From: an uncultured Bacteroides sp.
GTDB taxonomy: Bacteria; Bacteroidota; Bacteroidia; Bacteroidales; Bacteroidaceae
Length of the DNA stretch: 64,000 nucleotides
Assembly (NCBI GenBank): GCA_947074195.1
Contig: CAMTOS010000001.1
Coordinates: forward strand, 58,507-122,506
Direction: 5' to 3'
This document shows positions 41,211 through 51,177 of this stretch, piece by piece. Every line of letters starts with the position of its first letter. Position 1 is the first letter of the stretch. Below the pieces are notes generated by a model. It was not told the origin of the DNA. It saw only the letters and a list, made by a program, of their open reading frames with translations, and made no database searches. The position numbers were made by a program, and so were the translations under genes.

Positions 41211-41276
41211 CAAATATATATGCCAGTTAACAGAAGCATCAAAAGATATGTAACACGTATTAAACCATATGTTACA
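41211..41276 (-). promoter_or_regulatory. Putative promoter and HTCS-type operator of the GH31 operon
   Basis: Minus strand: -7 TATATTTG (41211-41218), -33 TTTG (41240-41243), direct repeat GTAACA (41250) and GTTACA (41271), 21 bp apart, 32 bp upstream of the -7 box. Confidence 0.62.
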
Positions 41277-41300
41277 AATGCCATGAAACACCATAAAAAA

Positions 41301-41326
41301 CGGCACTCTCTTCACAGAGAATGCCG
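41301..41326 (-). terminator. Intrinsic terminator downstream of the GH10 gene
   Basis: Minus strand CGGCATTCTCT-GTGA-AGAGAGTGCCG followed by TTTTTT; one G.U pair favours the minus-strand transcript. Confidence 0.85.
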
Positions 41327-41385
41327 CCGATGCACAAATCAATATCAATTCTCTAAATTGAGTTTACTGATATTATATCTTTAAA

Positions 41386-43578
41386 TTAATCTTCGCGCGG
41401 GAAGATTGTTTTATTAGCTAATCCATTTGCAAAACCTGCATAAGCATGCTTGCGATTGTAGTCAAGTGTCCACAAACCAATAGGTTCGCCACCACGCCAG
41501 GAAGAAGATTCAGGACTGTCTGTTGGTGCCCAGTGAGTGATACCATAACGCTGACCCGAAGGAATATATTCGAAATATGCTTTTACAATGAATTCGTAAA
41601 GATCGGACTGAGCTTTCAGATGCTCTTCTTCAGCCTCAACCGTTTTAATGCTGGCCAGATTATCTTCTTTCAGGATACCCATATCGAGTTCCGAGATCTT
41701 AATCAATTTACCGGTTGATGCCAGTAACTGGAACATTTTGATAATATTCTCTTCCTGTTCGGCTGCTGCAACCGGATCGAGTTTCAGGTTAACATGCATT
41801 TGCGTTCCGATACCATCGATACGAGTAACGCCGTCAGATTCCCAGTATTTGATCATATCAATCAGACCCCGGCATTTCTGTCCGCCACCTTCAAGACCAT
41901 AATCGTTGATAAACAACAACTCATTTCCATTGCCATGCTTACGGGTAAATTCAATGGCTTTGCGGGCATAATCCTTGCCCATATAATCCTGCCAGTAGAA
42001 TTCATCAGAAGAAAGTTCTTTACCTTCACCTGTTTTAAGCTGAGTTTGATCAGGCCAGTCGGACATTGGCTCATTCACCACATCCCATGCAGTGACATGA
42101 TCTTTTGTCACTTCCATCATACCTGCAATCCATGTTTCCAGCGCACCGGTGATGATTTCAGCCTTTTCTTCATCCGTTTTTTCAATTACCTGATCGGCCG
42201 TTCCGCCATAACCTTCGCCCAATTCCGAGAGTCCGCGTGAGGAATTTCCACCCCAGCCTCCCCAGCCATCAGTGCCTTCTTCGAAATCACTGTTAGTGAT
42301 GATGCTTCTGCTGCTTCCAGCCGGACAAAGAGTTATATTATCAATGTATACGCGACCTTCGTAATTTCCGAAGTTTATGATAAAGCGGTCACGATTTGCA
42401 GCACTGGTGTAGGTACTCAATTCATACTCCTGCCACTCTTTAGTAACATTAAAACTACCAAAACTATTCGATGAATAATCTGAAGAAGATTGAATTTCGG
42501 CCGTTAAAGATCCTGCTGCTGTAGCTTTCACAACAAACTTCAGAATATATTCTGTATCATTATCCAGATAGGTGGCAAAATTGTAAGCCTCTTGTGCTTC
42601 CCAGAAATTACCTGCAACTGTATTCTCGAACCAGTAAGCATAACCTGGTGCTGACCCACTACTATAGCCCTCGCCATCATCAGAAAGACCACAGGATGCA
42701 TTGCCACCCCAACCGCCCCAACCGGCAGCGCCATTCTCGAAATCACCATTGGTAATGATGCTTTGATTGCTTCCAGCCGGACAAAGTGTTACGTTATCGA
42801 TATATACTGTTCCTTCATAATCACCAAAACTGATAATCATACGATTACGGTCGCTTGCAGTTGCAGTAGTAGTCAGTTCGTATTGTTCCCAATCTTTAGA
42901 TACGTTGAAGGTACCAAAACTATCAGAAGAATAATCGGCAGATGATTGAATTTCTGCACGAATTGTTCCGTTAGCCGTAGCTCTGATCATAAACTTTAGT
43001 GTATACTGAGTGCCATTTATTAAATCGGGGCTGATATCATAACACACCTGCGATTCCCAAAAGTTACCTGCAGCTGTATTGGTAAATGTATAGGCATGAC
43101 CGCCATTGCCACCACCGCCTGTACCCGGAATAATTGTAGGTTCAAGAAGTGTATTCAGATAGGTTGCATTCTGATTGGCATGCCAGCAAAGTGTATGACC
43201 AAAGATAGAGGTACCTGCATCATTTGCAGCCTCAACAAAGTTCTCTACCGTAGAAAAATCCATTGTACCATTGTTCTGCACAATAGCCATATGCTTCATT
43301 TCCCAGCCTGCTGTCATCTCATCATAATTGGCATTGGTCAGACGATAAACAATATTCTTCGAAATATAATCGCTTACCGATACTCCTGTACCCAGCTTAA
43401 AATCGGGATTTGCAGTGCGGTCAATATATGTTTTCAGTGCATCATACTTGTTTACATACTCCATGGCAATCACACTCAGCGGTTTTTCCACATCGTACGT
43501 CAGAATATGATCATCGGTACAGGCAACCATTGCCGCAAAAGCAAAGACACCGCACAGTACTTTTTTATATTGCTTCAT
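41386..43578 (-). CDS. xyn10A: GH10 endo-xylanase with two CBM4/9-like modules inserted in the catalytic domain
   Basis: GH10: FGHTLCWHAN ... VTAWDVVNEPMSDW ... LLFINDYGLEG ... IDGIGTQMHVNL ... KISELDMGI, interrupted by two similar modules ITNGDFENGAAGWGGWGGNASCG...AGNFWEAQEAYNF. Symbol by analogy with the Xus/Xyn10A core. Confidence 0.93.
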   Translation of the reverse strand: MKQYKKVLCGVFAFAAMVACTDDHILTYDVEKPLSVIAMEYVNKYDALKTYIDRTANPDFKLGTGVSVSDYISKNIVYRLTNANYDEMTAGWEMKHMAIVQNNGTMDFSTVENFVEAANDAGTSIFGHTLCWHANQNATYLNTLLEPTIIPGTGGGGNGGHAYTFTNTAAGNFWESQVCYDISPDLINGTQYTLKFMIRATANGTIRAEIQSSADYSSDSFGTFNVSKDWEQYELTTTATASDRNRMIISFGDYEGTVYIDNVTLCPAGSNQSIITNGDFENGAAGWGGWGGNASCGLSDDGEGYSSGSAPGYAYWFENTVAGNFWEAQEAYNFATYLDNDTEYILKFVVKATAAGSLTAEIQSSSDYSSNSFGSFNVTKEWQEYELSTYTSAANRDRFIINFGNYEGRVYIDNITLCPAGSSRSIITNSDFEEGTDGWGGWGGNSSRGLSELGEGYGGTADQVIEKTDEEKAEIITGALETWIAGMMEVTKDHVTAWDVVNEPMSDWPDQTQLKTGEGKELSSDEFYWQDYMGKDYARKAIEFTRKHGNGNELLFINDYGLEGGGQKCRGLIDMIKYWESDGVTRIDGIGTQMHVNLKLDPVAAAEQEENIIKMFQLLASTGKLIKISELDMGILKEDNLASIKTVEAEEEHLKAQSDLYEFIVKAYFEYIPSGQRYGITHWAPTDSPESSSWRGGEPIGLWTLDYNRKHAYAGFANGLANKTIFPRED
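42241..43150 (-). repeat. Tandem intragenic duplication (two CBM-like modules, offset about 456 bp)
   Basis: GATGCTTCTGCTGCTTCCAGCCGGACAAAG at 42301 and GATGCTTTGATTGCTTCCAGCCGGACAAAG at 42757, with aligned sequence continuing across each module. Confidence 0.85.
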
Positions 43579-43596
43579 ATTATTGTTATTTTAAGG

Positions 43597-44604
43597 TTAT
43601 TTTGTGATCACTTCGAAGGTCTCGAGTGAAATGCCGCGGTCGCGAACCACCAGAGTATCTTTTGTTGAATAAGTCACGTCATCGAGTCTGATCTGATAGT
43701 CCAGATAGATGGCGTTACGGTCTTTATCGCCCCAGCTTTTAATCTCGCCTTTTTCTACAAACTGACCACTTCCTGTGGCATTTCCTTCTTCTGAAGTTAC
43801 CGTACAATTGTTGTTATCATCGAAAGTCAGCAGCAAATTGCAGGTAACACCGCTTACAGTTACAGGAAAAATGGCTGTAGCAAGACTTTGAGTCGTCACG
43901 CTGCATACTTCATCATATTCCACATATTCTTTTTTGCGAATGACTGTCTGATTTGCCGAAGCATCGCCGGTATTGCTTGTAATTACATCGACACCTCTTC
44001 TCAGATAATTGGCATGCCATGGATTGATATATTTAATGGCATAAAGGGTATAATCTTTTGGTATGATGCTCCAGTCATCAGCAATACAACGGCGAGGATT
44101 AGTTGTTATCGGTTTCCCTCTTAAAACAGAGTCTGCATTCTGAACTTCGCTAATCACGATTGGAATAACATAAGTCGTAGTCAACGCTTTAGGATCAGCA
44201 AAGAAAGCATCTGTCAACTGCACTTCTACTCCACCTAAAATGCTTCCCTTCGGAATGGTCATCTGATTTGAAGATAGTGAATAGTAGGAGGTTGGCATTG
44301 CTACCACATCTTCGAAGTTTGACTTAAACACCAGGTTATCGCATAATGAATTATCTACTTCGAAATCGATGACAATATTTTTTTTGTTATCATATACACC
44401 GCCCATAGTAGCTACAATTTTGCATTTCTTTGCGTTATCCATAGTTGTGTCGAAGATATCTTCTCCCATCACCAGCGTACGAATTGGAGATTGATAGGCA
44501 AAATAAACGGTAGTATAGTCGAAGTCATCGAACGACCAGTCCTGATTATGACATGACGTTAATAATCCTCCGATAACAGTTAGTATTAATAATAGCTTTT
44601 TCAT
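43597..44604 (-). CDS. DUF1735/DUF5627-type surface lipoprotein (XusE-position)
   Basis: Lipobox GGLLTSCHNQDW; FDDFDYTTVYFAYQSPIRTLVMGEDIFDTTMDNAKKCKIVATMGGVYDNKKNIVIDFEVD; located between SusD and GH10. Confidence 0.82.
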   Translation of the reverse strand: MKKLLLILTVIGGLLTSCHNQDWSFDDFDYTTVYFAYQSPIRTLVMGEDIFDTTMDNAKKCKIVATMGGVYDNKKNIVIDFEVDNSLCDNLVFKSNFEDVVAMPTSYYSLSSNQMTIPKGSILGGVEVQLTDAFFADPKALTTTYVIPIVISEVQNADSVLRGKPITTNPRRCIADDWSIIPKDYTLYAIKYINPWHANYLRRGVDVITSNTGDASANQTVIRKKEYVEYDEVCSVTTQSLATAIFPVTVSGVTCNLLLTFDDNNNCTVTSEEGNATGSGQFVEKGEIKSWGDKDRNAIYLDYQIRLDDVTYSTKDTLVVRDRGISLETFEVITK

Positions 44605-44635
44605 TTTACATTGATTTTAATTTGTACATCATATA

Positions 44636-46402
44636 TCATCTCCATCCTCTGTTCTGGATGAGTGCATCGAACTTCAGGACTTCACTATATGGGATCGGTC
44701 CGTAGTTCATATAATCTTTATAATCTCTGATTTCCACAGAAAGTGCCGGATCGAACTGACTTCCGGTAATCGACATGCCTCGAACCTCTTCATTCAGGTT
44801 TAATTGCCATCTGCGCAAATCCCAGAAACGGAAACCTTCGAAACAAAGTTCCAGACGGCGTTCATTGCGAATGAGTTCGCGCATGGCCTCTTTGTCGTTC
44901 TTAATGGATTCCAGGTAAGCGTGATTATTATCGGTCCCTACACCGGCACGCTGACGAATAGCTTTTACCACATCGTAAGCCGAATACCCGTGTGAACCTG
45001 CACCTGTAGGACCATAAGCTTCATTGGCAGCCTCAGCATAGTTCAGGAAAATTTCGGTATAGCGCATACGCGCCTTATAATGTTTCTGATTATTCACAGA
45101 CGATGGATTAAGGTTGACGTCCTGACGAAGAAGTTTACGCATATAATAACCAGTACGGGTAGATGTCTCGGTTTTATTCAATGCATCATTCGTTGTTCCA
45201 TCGGTTGCTGTTGTAATGGTAGAATTATTATGGCCGGCAACGCTTCCGTTATAAACGATATACAATGATAAACGTGGATCTCTGTTTGCATATGGATTGT
45301 AAGCATTATATTGGGCATTAGACGTTGTGATAGGATAACCATTGGCCATCGGGAATGCATCAACTAAGTTTTGCGATGGATTAAGACGTCCGTTTCCATA
45401 AAGTGTTGGCGGGAAGTGATCCGATTCAAGATTGCTGCTACTTTCTGAACCTGTACGCCAAAGAATTTCAGCAGGATTACCTCCGGCTTTTAACGATTCA
45501 ATTTCACTGCTGTTGGCATACCAGGTATGACCATTGTTATCCAGTCCGCTTACACCACCAATACGATCTAAAACTTTAGCAGCATATTCAGCAGCATTGG
45601 CCCATGTAGTAGAAGTAGCACTATTGAATGCAGGACTTGCAGCCAGCAATGAAGCCTGAGCCATAATGCCCTCAGCAATACGAGCGGTCATACGTAAACC
45701 CATATGGTCGCCAAACACGCGGGTATATTGTGCTGCACTAACACCAATATTTCTATATTTCGCAGGTACATCATTATCTCTCGAAATATCGGCATAATCT
45801 AAAGGAAGCAATTCAATAGCTTCATTCAGGTCGGTGTAAATCTGCACCATACACTCTTCAAAAGTAGCACGCGGTTGATTGAAGTCTGAAGAGGTTGTTT
45901 CTGGTTCAATAATTAACGGAATACCAAGAAGCCTTCCATCTTCTGTCCAGCCACCATGTGCTTGAAGCAAATAGTACATATACATACCACGAAGACCATA
46001 AGCCTCGCCCTTCATACGGTCATTGAACATAACTGAAACCAACTGGTCATCAGCCCAATTTACATCATCTGATTTAGAGAGGAAAAGATTCAGGTAATGA
46101 ATAGCCGAACGACAAGCAGTCCAGCGTTCGGTTGGGTTATTATCGGCTGCCCATGATCCACTTGCCATCTTGCGATATCCGTTTGAGTTATCATTCGAAA
46201 CCGCATCATCAGTGGCAACATCATTAAATGACCATGAATCGATAGGAATACGGGTATAACCATTAGCCAGAAGCCCTTGTGCATAACTGGCATTATTATA
46301 GATATAGTCTACATCCAGATTGTTCTCAATTTGCGGGGTAAACATATCATCGCAGCTTGATATCAGGAAGACTAATGAGAGAAGTCTGATTATATTTTTC
46401 AT
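44636..46402 (-). CDS. SusD/RagB-family lipoprotein (XusD-position)
   Basis: Lipobox FLISSCDD; MKGEAYGLRGMYMYYLLQAHGG, MRYTEIFLNYAEAANEAYG, LIRNERRLELCFEGFRFWDLRRW. Confidence 0.95.
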   Translation of the reverse strand: MKNIIRLLSLVFLISSCDDMFTPQIENNLDVDYIYNNASYAQGLLANGYTRIPIDSWSFNDVATDDAVSNDNSNGYRKMASGSWAADNNPTERWTACRSAIHYLNLFLSKSDDVNWADDQLVSVMFNDRMKGEAYGLRGMYMYYLLQAHGGWTEDGRLLGIPLIIEPETTSSDFNQPRATFEECMVQIYTDLNEAIELLPLDYADISRDNDVPAKYRNIGVSAAQYTRVFGDHMGLRMTARIAEGIMAQASLLAASPAFNSATSTTWANAAEYAAKVLDRIGGVSGLDNNGHTWYANSSEIESLKAGGNPAEILWRTGSESSSNLESDHFPPTLYGNGRLNPSQNLVDAFPMANGYPITTSNAQYNAYNPYANRDPRLSLYIVYNGSVAGHNNSTITTATDGTTNDALNKTETSTRTGYYMRKLLRQDVNLNPSSVNNQKHYKARMRYTEIFLNYAEAANEAYGPTGAGSHGYSAYDVVKAIRQRAGVGTDNNHAYLESIKNDKEAMRELIRNERRLELCFEGFRFWDLRRWQLNLNEEVRGMSITGSQFDPALSVEIRDYKDYMNYGPIPYSEVLKFDALIQNRGWR

Positions 46403-46429
46403 AACATTGTTGTATTTATCATCAGTTTA

Positions 46430-49279
46430 TTAGAAAGTAGCAGTAACGCCCAGTCCATAAGTACGGCATTGAGGAGAACTACCAATATTCATCTCCATAT
46501 ACTCGCGTTCTTTAGCGAATGTCCATACGTTAGAGACATTGACATAAGCCGTAAAGCCTTTTACGAAAGTATTTCTCAGCATATTCGATGGCATATCATA
46601 AGACAACTGAACTTTACCTATATCGAAGCGATTCGTCTTATACAACCAAAAGTCTGAACTCTGGAAGTTATTGTCACCACTAAGTGTAGTCAGACGCGGA
46701 TAAGTAGCAATATCTTTCGTCTCTTCGGTCCAGCGATTTCGAACAACTTCAGAGTATTTACGATCGCCATATACCCAATAATAGGTGTTATCTTTAAGAG
46801 CTTTAGCACCGAAGTTGCCACTGAATAACGCAAACAGCGTAAAATCTTTCCATTTAGCTGTTAAATGAACCCCCATAGTGAAAGGAGCACCATTCCAACC
46901 GCCGCTACCCAGATAGATCTGGTCTTTTGAGTCGATTACACCATCACCGTTTTGATCGACATATTTAATGTCACCGGGCTTAACTGCACCATAACTCTGC
47001 GTTGGTGAATTATCTATATCTTCCTGATCACGAAAGAAACCAGCACTCTGTAAACCAAACAATGCATCAAGCGGACGGCCCTGACGGTTCTGATATTCAT
47101 ATTCATAATTCTCATCGCGTTTAGATGCTTTGTGTTTGATATATGTACCTACCACACCTAACTGTAAGTTAACCGGTCCAAACTGTTTGGTAGACTGAAC
47201 ATTGAAATCGAAACCAATACGCCTGTCATTATTATAGTTTACATAAGGAACGAAAGAGGATTCCGGCCAGTAAGTCGTGAAATAATTCGGATAAATAGTC
47301 GATGGTAAGGTAAGCATACCGTTCATTTCGTTGGCAAAGAAGTTAAGATCGAAGTAGAGCAAACGATTCCAGAAAGAACCTGTAACGCCAACATTCACTT
47401 CTTTGCGTTTGATGAAGTCAAGATCAAGATTCTCACCGCGACGTGAATCGAACGATTGTTCTACAGCACCATCACACCACCCCCACCATGTGCCTGTAGA
47501 AGTGTAGATATTCTGATACATATAGAAATTGTCGATGTTAAGGTCAGTATGTAAAATACCTCCTGACGCAGAAATCTTCAAATCATCGACAACAGATGAT
47601 CCTTTCAGGAAATCTTCATTACTGATACGCCATGCCAGTGATGCAGTTGGCGAAAAAGCATTACGATGACCCGGTGCCAGCTTAGCCGAATGTATTTCTG
47701 CACCACTAAAATCTACATAGTATCGGTTATCATAATTGTAAGTTGCCTGGAAACCAAGATTGGCATTACATACATTATGGTATTGGGCCGAGATAGATTG
47801 CTGGAAACCTGAAGCCAACACCATAGCAGTCAGATTATGACGATTATTAAAGACTCTTTCATAATTAAATTGTCCTGAGAAGAAGATGGTTTGACGACTA
47901 TAACTACCGCTGATATTCTGCGTGCCACTTCTTTCATCTTTGCCATATTGAGTCAGTCCAGTAATCAAGTCTGTTCCTGAGTAGTTGTTCCAGGTTGCTT
48001 CATAGGTAGCATAACCGTTTTCAATAGAAGTATTATATGAAGTATCGTAATCAATAGCAATTTGTGCTTTAAAAGACAAACCTTTCACCCATTGTTCCAG
48101 ACCTAAATTGATACCTGCATCAAACTGGAACTGACGGCTGGTATATTTATTATTACCTGCTACATACATGGCGGCAAACGGATTGGTCTGATCTAACTGT
48201 GTACCACCCAGAATATATTTTCCATCAATCAGATTACTATTATTATTTACCAAAGTCATTGATGATTCATCACTGCCTTCAATAAAACTAACCGGAATCA
48301 AAGGCGACACTCTGTTGGGACGAAGAGTAGATGAACTATTCCAATAGTTGGCACGATCACCTTTACTATCATAGAATGTTGCATTGGCATTTACCCAACC
48401 AGTCACCCAGTTATTCAGACGATAATCAATATTACCACGTACATTCAAACGATTTGTGCGATTGTTCTTTCCCTGTCCGAAATTAATAAGATCATCAGTT
48501 GTTGCCCAACCAATATTAGTATAGAAGCTGGCATATTTACCACCACCCGAGAACTCTGCTATCACATTGGTTGTATTGTAAACCTTCTTCAGATAATCAG
48601 AAGAAAAGAAGTCAACATCAGCATATCGGTAAGGATTTGAACCTGAACCATAATTATAAATATCGGTTGCTGAGTAAAGCGGATCAAGACCATCGTTTAC
48701 ACGCGCTTCATTGTAAAGCGACATATATTCGGCTGAACCTAAATACTTAGGATATCCTTTAGGCTGATTAAACTCCGAATTGGCTCTAACATTAATAGTA
48801 AGTCCTTCGGAGATACCACGCTTTGTCGTGATCAGGATAGCTCCTTTCGCCGCACGGCTACCGTAAAGCACAGCTGCCTGTGCTCCTTTTAGGAATGTGA
48901 TTTGTTCGATTTCAGAACTCATCACATTATTGGCTGCACGGGGTACACCGTCTACAAGAATAAGGCAGTCATCCATGCCCCACAGATTGCCGGTAAAACC
49001 GCCAACCAGCGAATTCATATTACTTAAACTATAGGTCGTGAAATTCTTATCGAGCAATTCAGGAATATTGACTACAGATACACCACCCGTCAAATCACTC
49101 TTTTTGACTTTACGGAAAGCAACCTGCACTATATCATCATCGTCGGCCATATTTAATGAGTCATTCTCAACCGCATTATATTGTGCCCACAGACACATGG
49201 GAGAGAAAACCAGCATTGCACAGGTAACGAATTTTGTTAGTATATGTTTCATTACTTTTTCTTTTTTGTTTAAACGCAT
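46430..49279 (-). CDS. SusC/RagA-family TonB-linked transporter (XusC-position), short N-terminus without CarboxypepD_reg domain
   Basis: VKKSDLTGGVSVVNIPELL...LVDGVPRAANNVMSSEIEQITFLKGAQAAVLYGSRAAKGAILITTKRG; C-terminal VNVSNVWTFAKEREYMEM. Start may be the internal Met of MKHILTKFVTCAML. Confidence 0.95.
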   Translation of the reverse strand: MRLNKKEKVMKHILTKFVTCAMLVFSPMCLWAQYNAVENDSLNMADDDDIVQVAFRKVKKSDLTGGVSVVNIPELLDKNFTTYSLSNMNSLVGGFTGNLWGMDDCLILVDGVPRAANNVMSSEIEQITFLKGAQAAVLYGSRAAKGAILITTKRGISEGLTINVRANSEFNQPKGYPKYLGSAEYMSLYNEARVNDGLDPLYSATDIYNYGSGSNPYRYADVDFFSSDYLKKVYNTTNVIAEFSGGGKYASFYTNIGWATTDDLINFGQGKNNRTNRLNVRGNIDYRLNNWVTGWVNANATFYDSKGDRANYWNSSSTLRPNRVSPLIPVSFIEGSDESSMTLVNNNSNLIDGKYILGGTQLDQTNPFAAMYVAGNNKYTSRQFQFDAGINLGLEQWVKGLSFKAQIAIDYDTSYNTSIENGYATYEATWNNYSGTDLITGLTQYGKDERSGTQNISGSYSRQTIFFSGQFNYERVFNNRHNLTAMVLASGFQQSISAQYHNVCNANLGFQATYNYDNRYYVDFSGAEIHSAKLAPGHRNAFSPTASLAWRISNEDFLKGSSVVDDLKISASGGILHTDLNIDNFYMYQNIYTSTGTWWGWCDGAVEQSFDSRRGENLDLDFIKRKEVNVGVTGSFWNRLLYFDLNFFANEMNGMLTLPSTIYPNYFTTYWPESSFVPYVNYNNDRRIGFDFNVQSTKQFGPVNLQLGVVGTYIKHKASKRDENYEYEYQNRQGRPLDALFGLQSAGFFRDQEDIDNSPTQSYGAVKPGDIKYVDQNGDGVIDSKDQIYLGSGGWNGAPFTMGVHLTAKWKDFTLFALFSGNFGAKALKDNTYYWVYGDRKYSEVVRNRWTEETKDIATYPRLTTLSGDNNFQSSDFWLYKTNRFDIGKVQLSYDMPSNMLRNTFVKGFTAYVNVSNVWTFAKEREYMEMNIGSSPQCRTYGLGVTATF

Positions 49280-49294
49280 TGTTCTAACTCTAAA

Positions 49295-51166
49295 TTACCA
49301 TCCGGGATTCTGTGCAAACTCCAGATACAGGGTTGTATCACTCTCTTTCAAAGGAAACCAGTAGTGTTTGCTACTAAAATTACGGGTAAGTATAACGCTT
49401 TCAGTAAATCCGCTTACCTGGTTTTCCGTTGGATCATCGGTATTCAATTCACCTGCACGTGTAAATTCCTGAGAGGTTTTAATAGTATAAGGATATTCTG
49501 TCAAGAGTAACCAGCGACGTAAGTCATTGAAGCGATGGCCTTCGAAAGCAAGTTCTACGGCACGTTCTCTTCTTAATTCACCCATGAACGAATCCAATGA
49601 ACCAGTGAACTTAGAATTAACCGGATCGATGCCCGCACGTGCACGGATTACATTCACTGCAGCCTCAGCAGATAGCGAGAAGTTAGATGATTTACCGGTA
49701 GCACTTCCACTGTATTGTGCAGCAGCTTCGGCATACATCAGATAAATATCGGCAAGACGCATCCAGCTAAGATGAACATGATTTGCATTACCGTAACCAA
49801 AGCCATCATCATATTTATTAGCCGATACCGGAATGAATTTATAGAGCAAATATCCGGTGCGGCTACCATAGTTCAAGTCGCGGAAGTTACCGCCGGTATA
49901 AAGATTTGCATAACGATTGCCTTCAGAATCGGATGGCATAGAACCTAACACCACTTTAGCTCCATCATATATAATATCGTGATAGAAGCGAGGATCACGG
50001 CCTTTCCATGGGAAGTTTTTATCGAAACCTGATTGAGGATCATCAAGCGGTAAACCGTTTGCCATGCCATAGTAGGCGACGTAGTTGGCAGTTGGTAACG
50101 AGAAAACACCACCGTCGGCAAGTTCTCTGGTTTGGAACTGCTTGCTGAATCCCCAGTTTGTACCGTTAGGCTCATAAGACGGGCCACGGAAGATGGCTTC
50201 TGTTGAACCCGGCATCAGCCAGTTTTGTTTATTGGTATAGAATAAATCAGAGTATTTCTCAAAAGATACAAGTGAATATTGAGTGCGTCCACTTTCAATC
50301 AGCGATAGCAATTCACCAAAAGCCTCAGCAGCCTGTCTGCACAAATCTGTATTATAGTTACGATTTCCGGTAGATTCCTGATTCATTAGCGGACTACCTG
50401 CCCACAAAAGATTTTTGCCCAGATAGCCCAAAGCCATAATCTTATTGATGCGCAACTGATTCTTTCCAAGCGTGCGTTTACCTGCAGTCGTTTCATCCCA
50501 ATCGATTGGAAGAAGATCAGCAGCTCTTCTGAAATCTTCGGTAGCATGTGCAGCCGTTTCATGATAGTTCAAACGAGGTAATCGTAAAGTTTGATCCGAT
50601 GGAAGAACTTCATCGATATAAGGAAGTCCGCCAAGGTATTGCATTAGCTGGAAATGAAACCAGCCACGGAAGAAATAAAGCTGACCTTCAACCAGATCTC
50701 TTTCTTCGTCAGTAGCATCAGTCATAAGATGCAGATTAGCCAAACCCATATTGGCTTTACGTATACCATACCATGCCAATGGCCACAATGATTTTCCAAA
50801 ACGATCATCATTAGTTGTCGAAACATAATTTCTATCCATCCAACCAGCGGCCCACCCATCATGTTCTTTTTGCCATCCCCAGAAGTCACCAAGGTCAATT
50901 TTATAACACATATGATAATCGATACCGACATTCATGATTTCATCTTCGCCCCAGTTAAAAGAATTGGTCCAGTAACCTTTAGCGAAATCAGGGATACAAT
51001 AGTACATTTCTTCTGTAAAACCCTGAAAATTGGTAAAATTCTTAAAAGCTTCGGTACTCGAAATAGAAGAATCTGATGTTTTATCCAAATAGTCGGTACA
51101 AGCAGTGATTCCTGTCATTAGTGAAGCAAGAACACCATATTTTATAATTTGAATATATTTTTTCAT
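49295..51166 (-). CDS. SusD/RagB-family lipoprotein (XusB-position)
   Basis: Lipobox TGITACTDYLDKTSDS; EGQLYFFRGWFHFQLMQYLGGLPY; RLADIYLMYAEAAAQY; RAVELAFEGHRFNDLRRW. Confidence 0.95.
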   Translation of the reverse strand: MKKYIQIIKYGVLASLMTGITACTDYLDKTSDSSISSTEAFKNFTNFQGFTEEMYYCIPDFAKGYWTNSFNWGEDEIMNVGIDYHMCYKIDLGDFWGWQKEHDGWAAGWMDRNYVSTTNDDRFGKSLWPLAWYGIRKANMGLANLHLMTDATDEERDLVEGQLYFFRGWFHFQLMQYLGGLPYIDEVLPSDQTLRLPRLNYHETAAHATEDFRRAADLLPIDWDETTAGKRTLGKNQLRINKIMALGYLGKNLLWAGSPLMNQESTGNRNYNTDLCRQAAEAFGELLSLIESGRTQYSLVSFEKYSDLFYTNKQNWLMPGSTEAIFRGPSYEPNGTNWGFSKQFQTRELADGGVFSLPTANYVAYYGMANGLPLDDPQSGFDKNFPWKGRDPRFYHDIIYDGAKVVLGSMPSDSEGNRYANLYTGGNFRDLNYGSRTGYLLYKFIPVSANKYDDGFGYGNANHVHLSWMRLADIYLMYAEAAAQYSGSATGKSSNFSLSAEAAVNVIRARAGIDPVNSKFTGSLDSFMGELRRERAVELAFEGHRFNDLRRWLLLTEYPYTIKTSQEFTRAGELNTDDPTENQVSGFTESVILTRNFSSKHYWFPLKESDTTLYLEFAQNPGW

Positions 51167-51177
51167 TACTATGTTGT

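Noticed and set aside
41018-41284. N-terminal extension of the GH31 ORF (MAFVTYGL...KALQKTAKGLAGNCRGLCTKLQ)
   Set aside because: It is translation of the 22-bp array and promoter DNA. A proper signal peptide starts at MKTLKIL (41017). The lack of stops is incidental.
43096-43629. 177-aa plus-strand ORF overlapping the GH10 5' end
   Set aside because: Antisense shadow ORF, Cys/Ile-rich low-quality translation with no domain.
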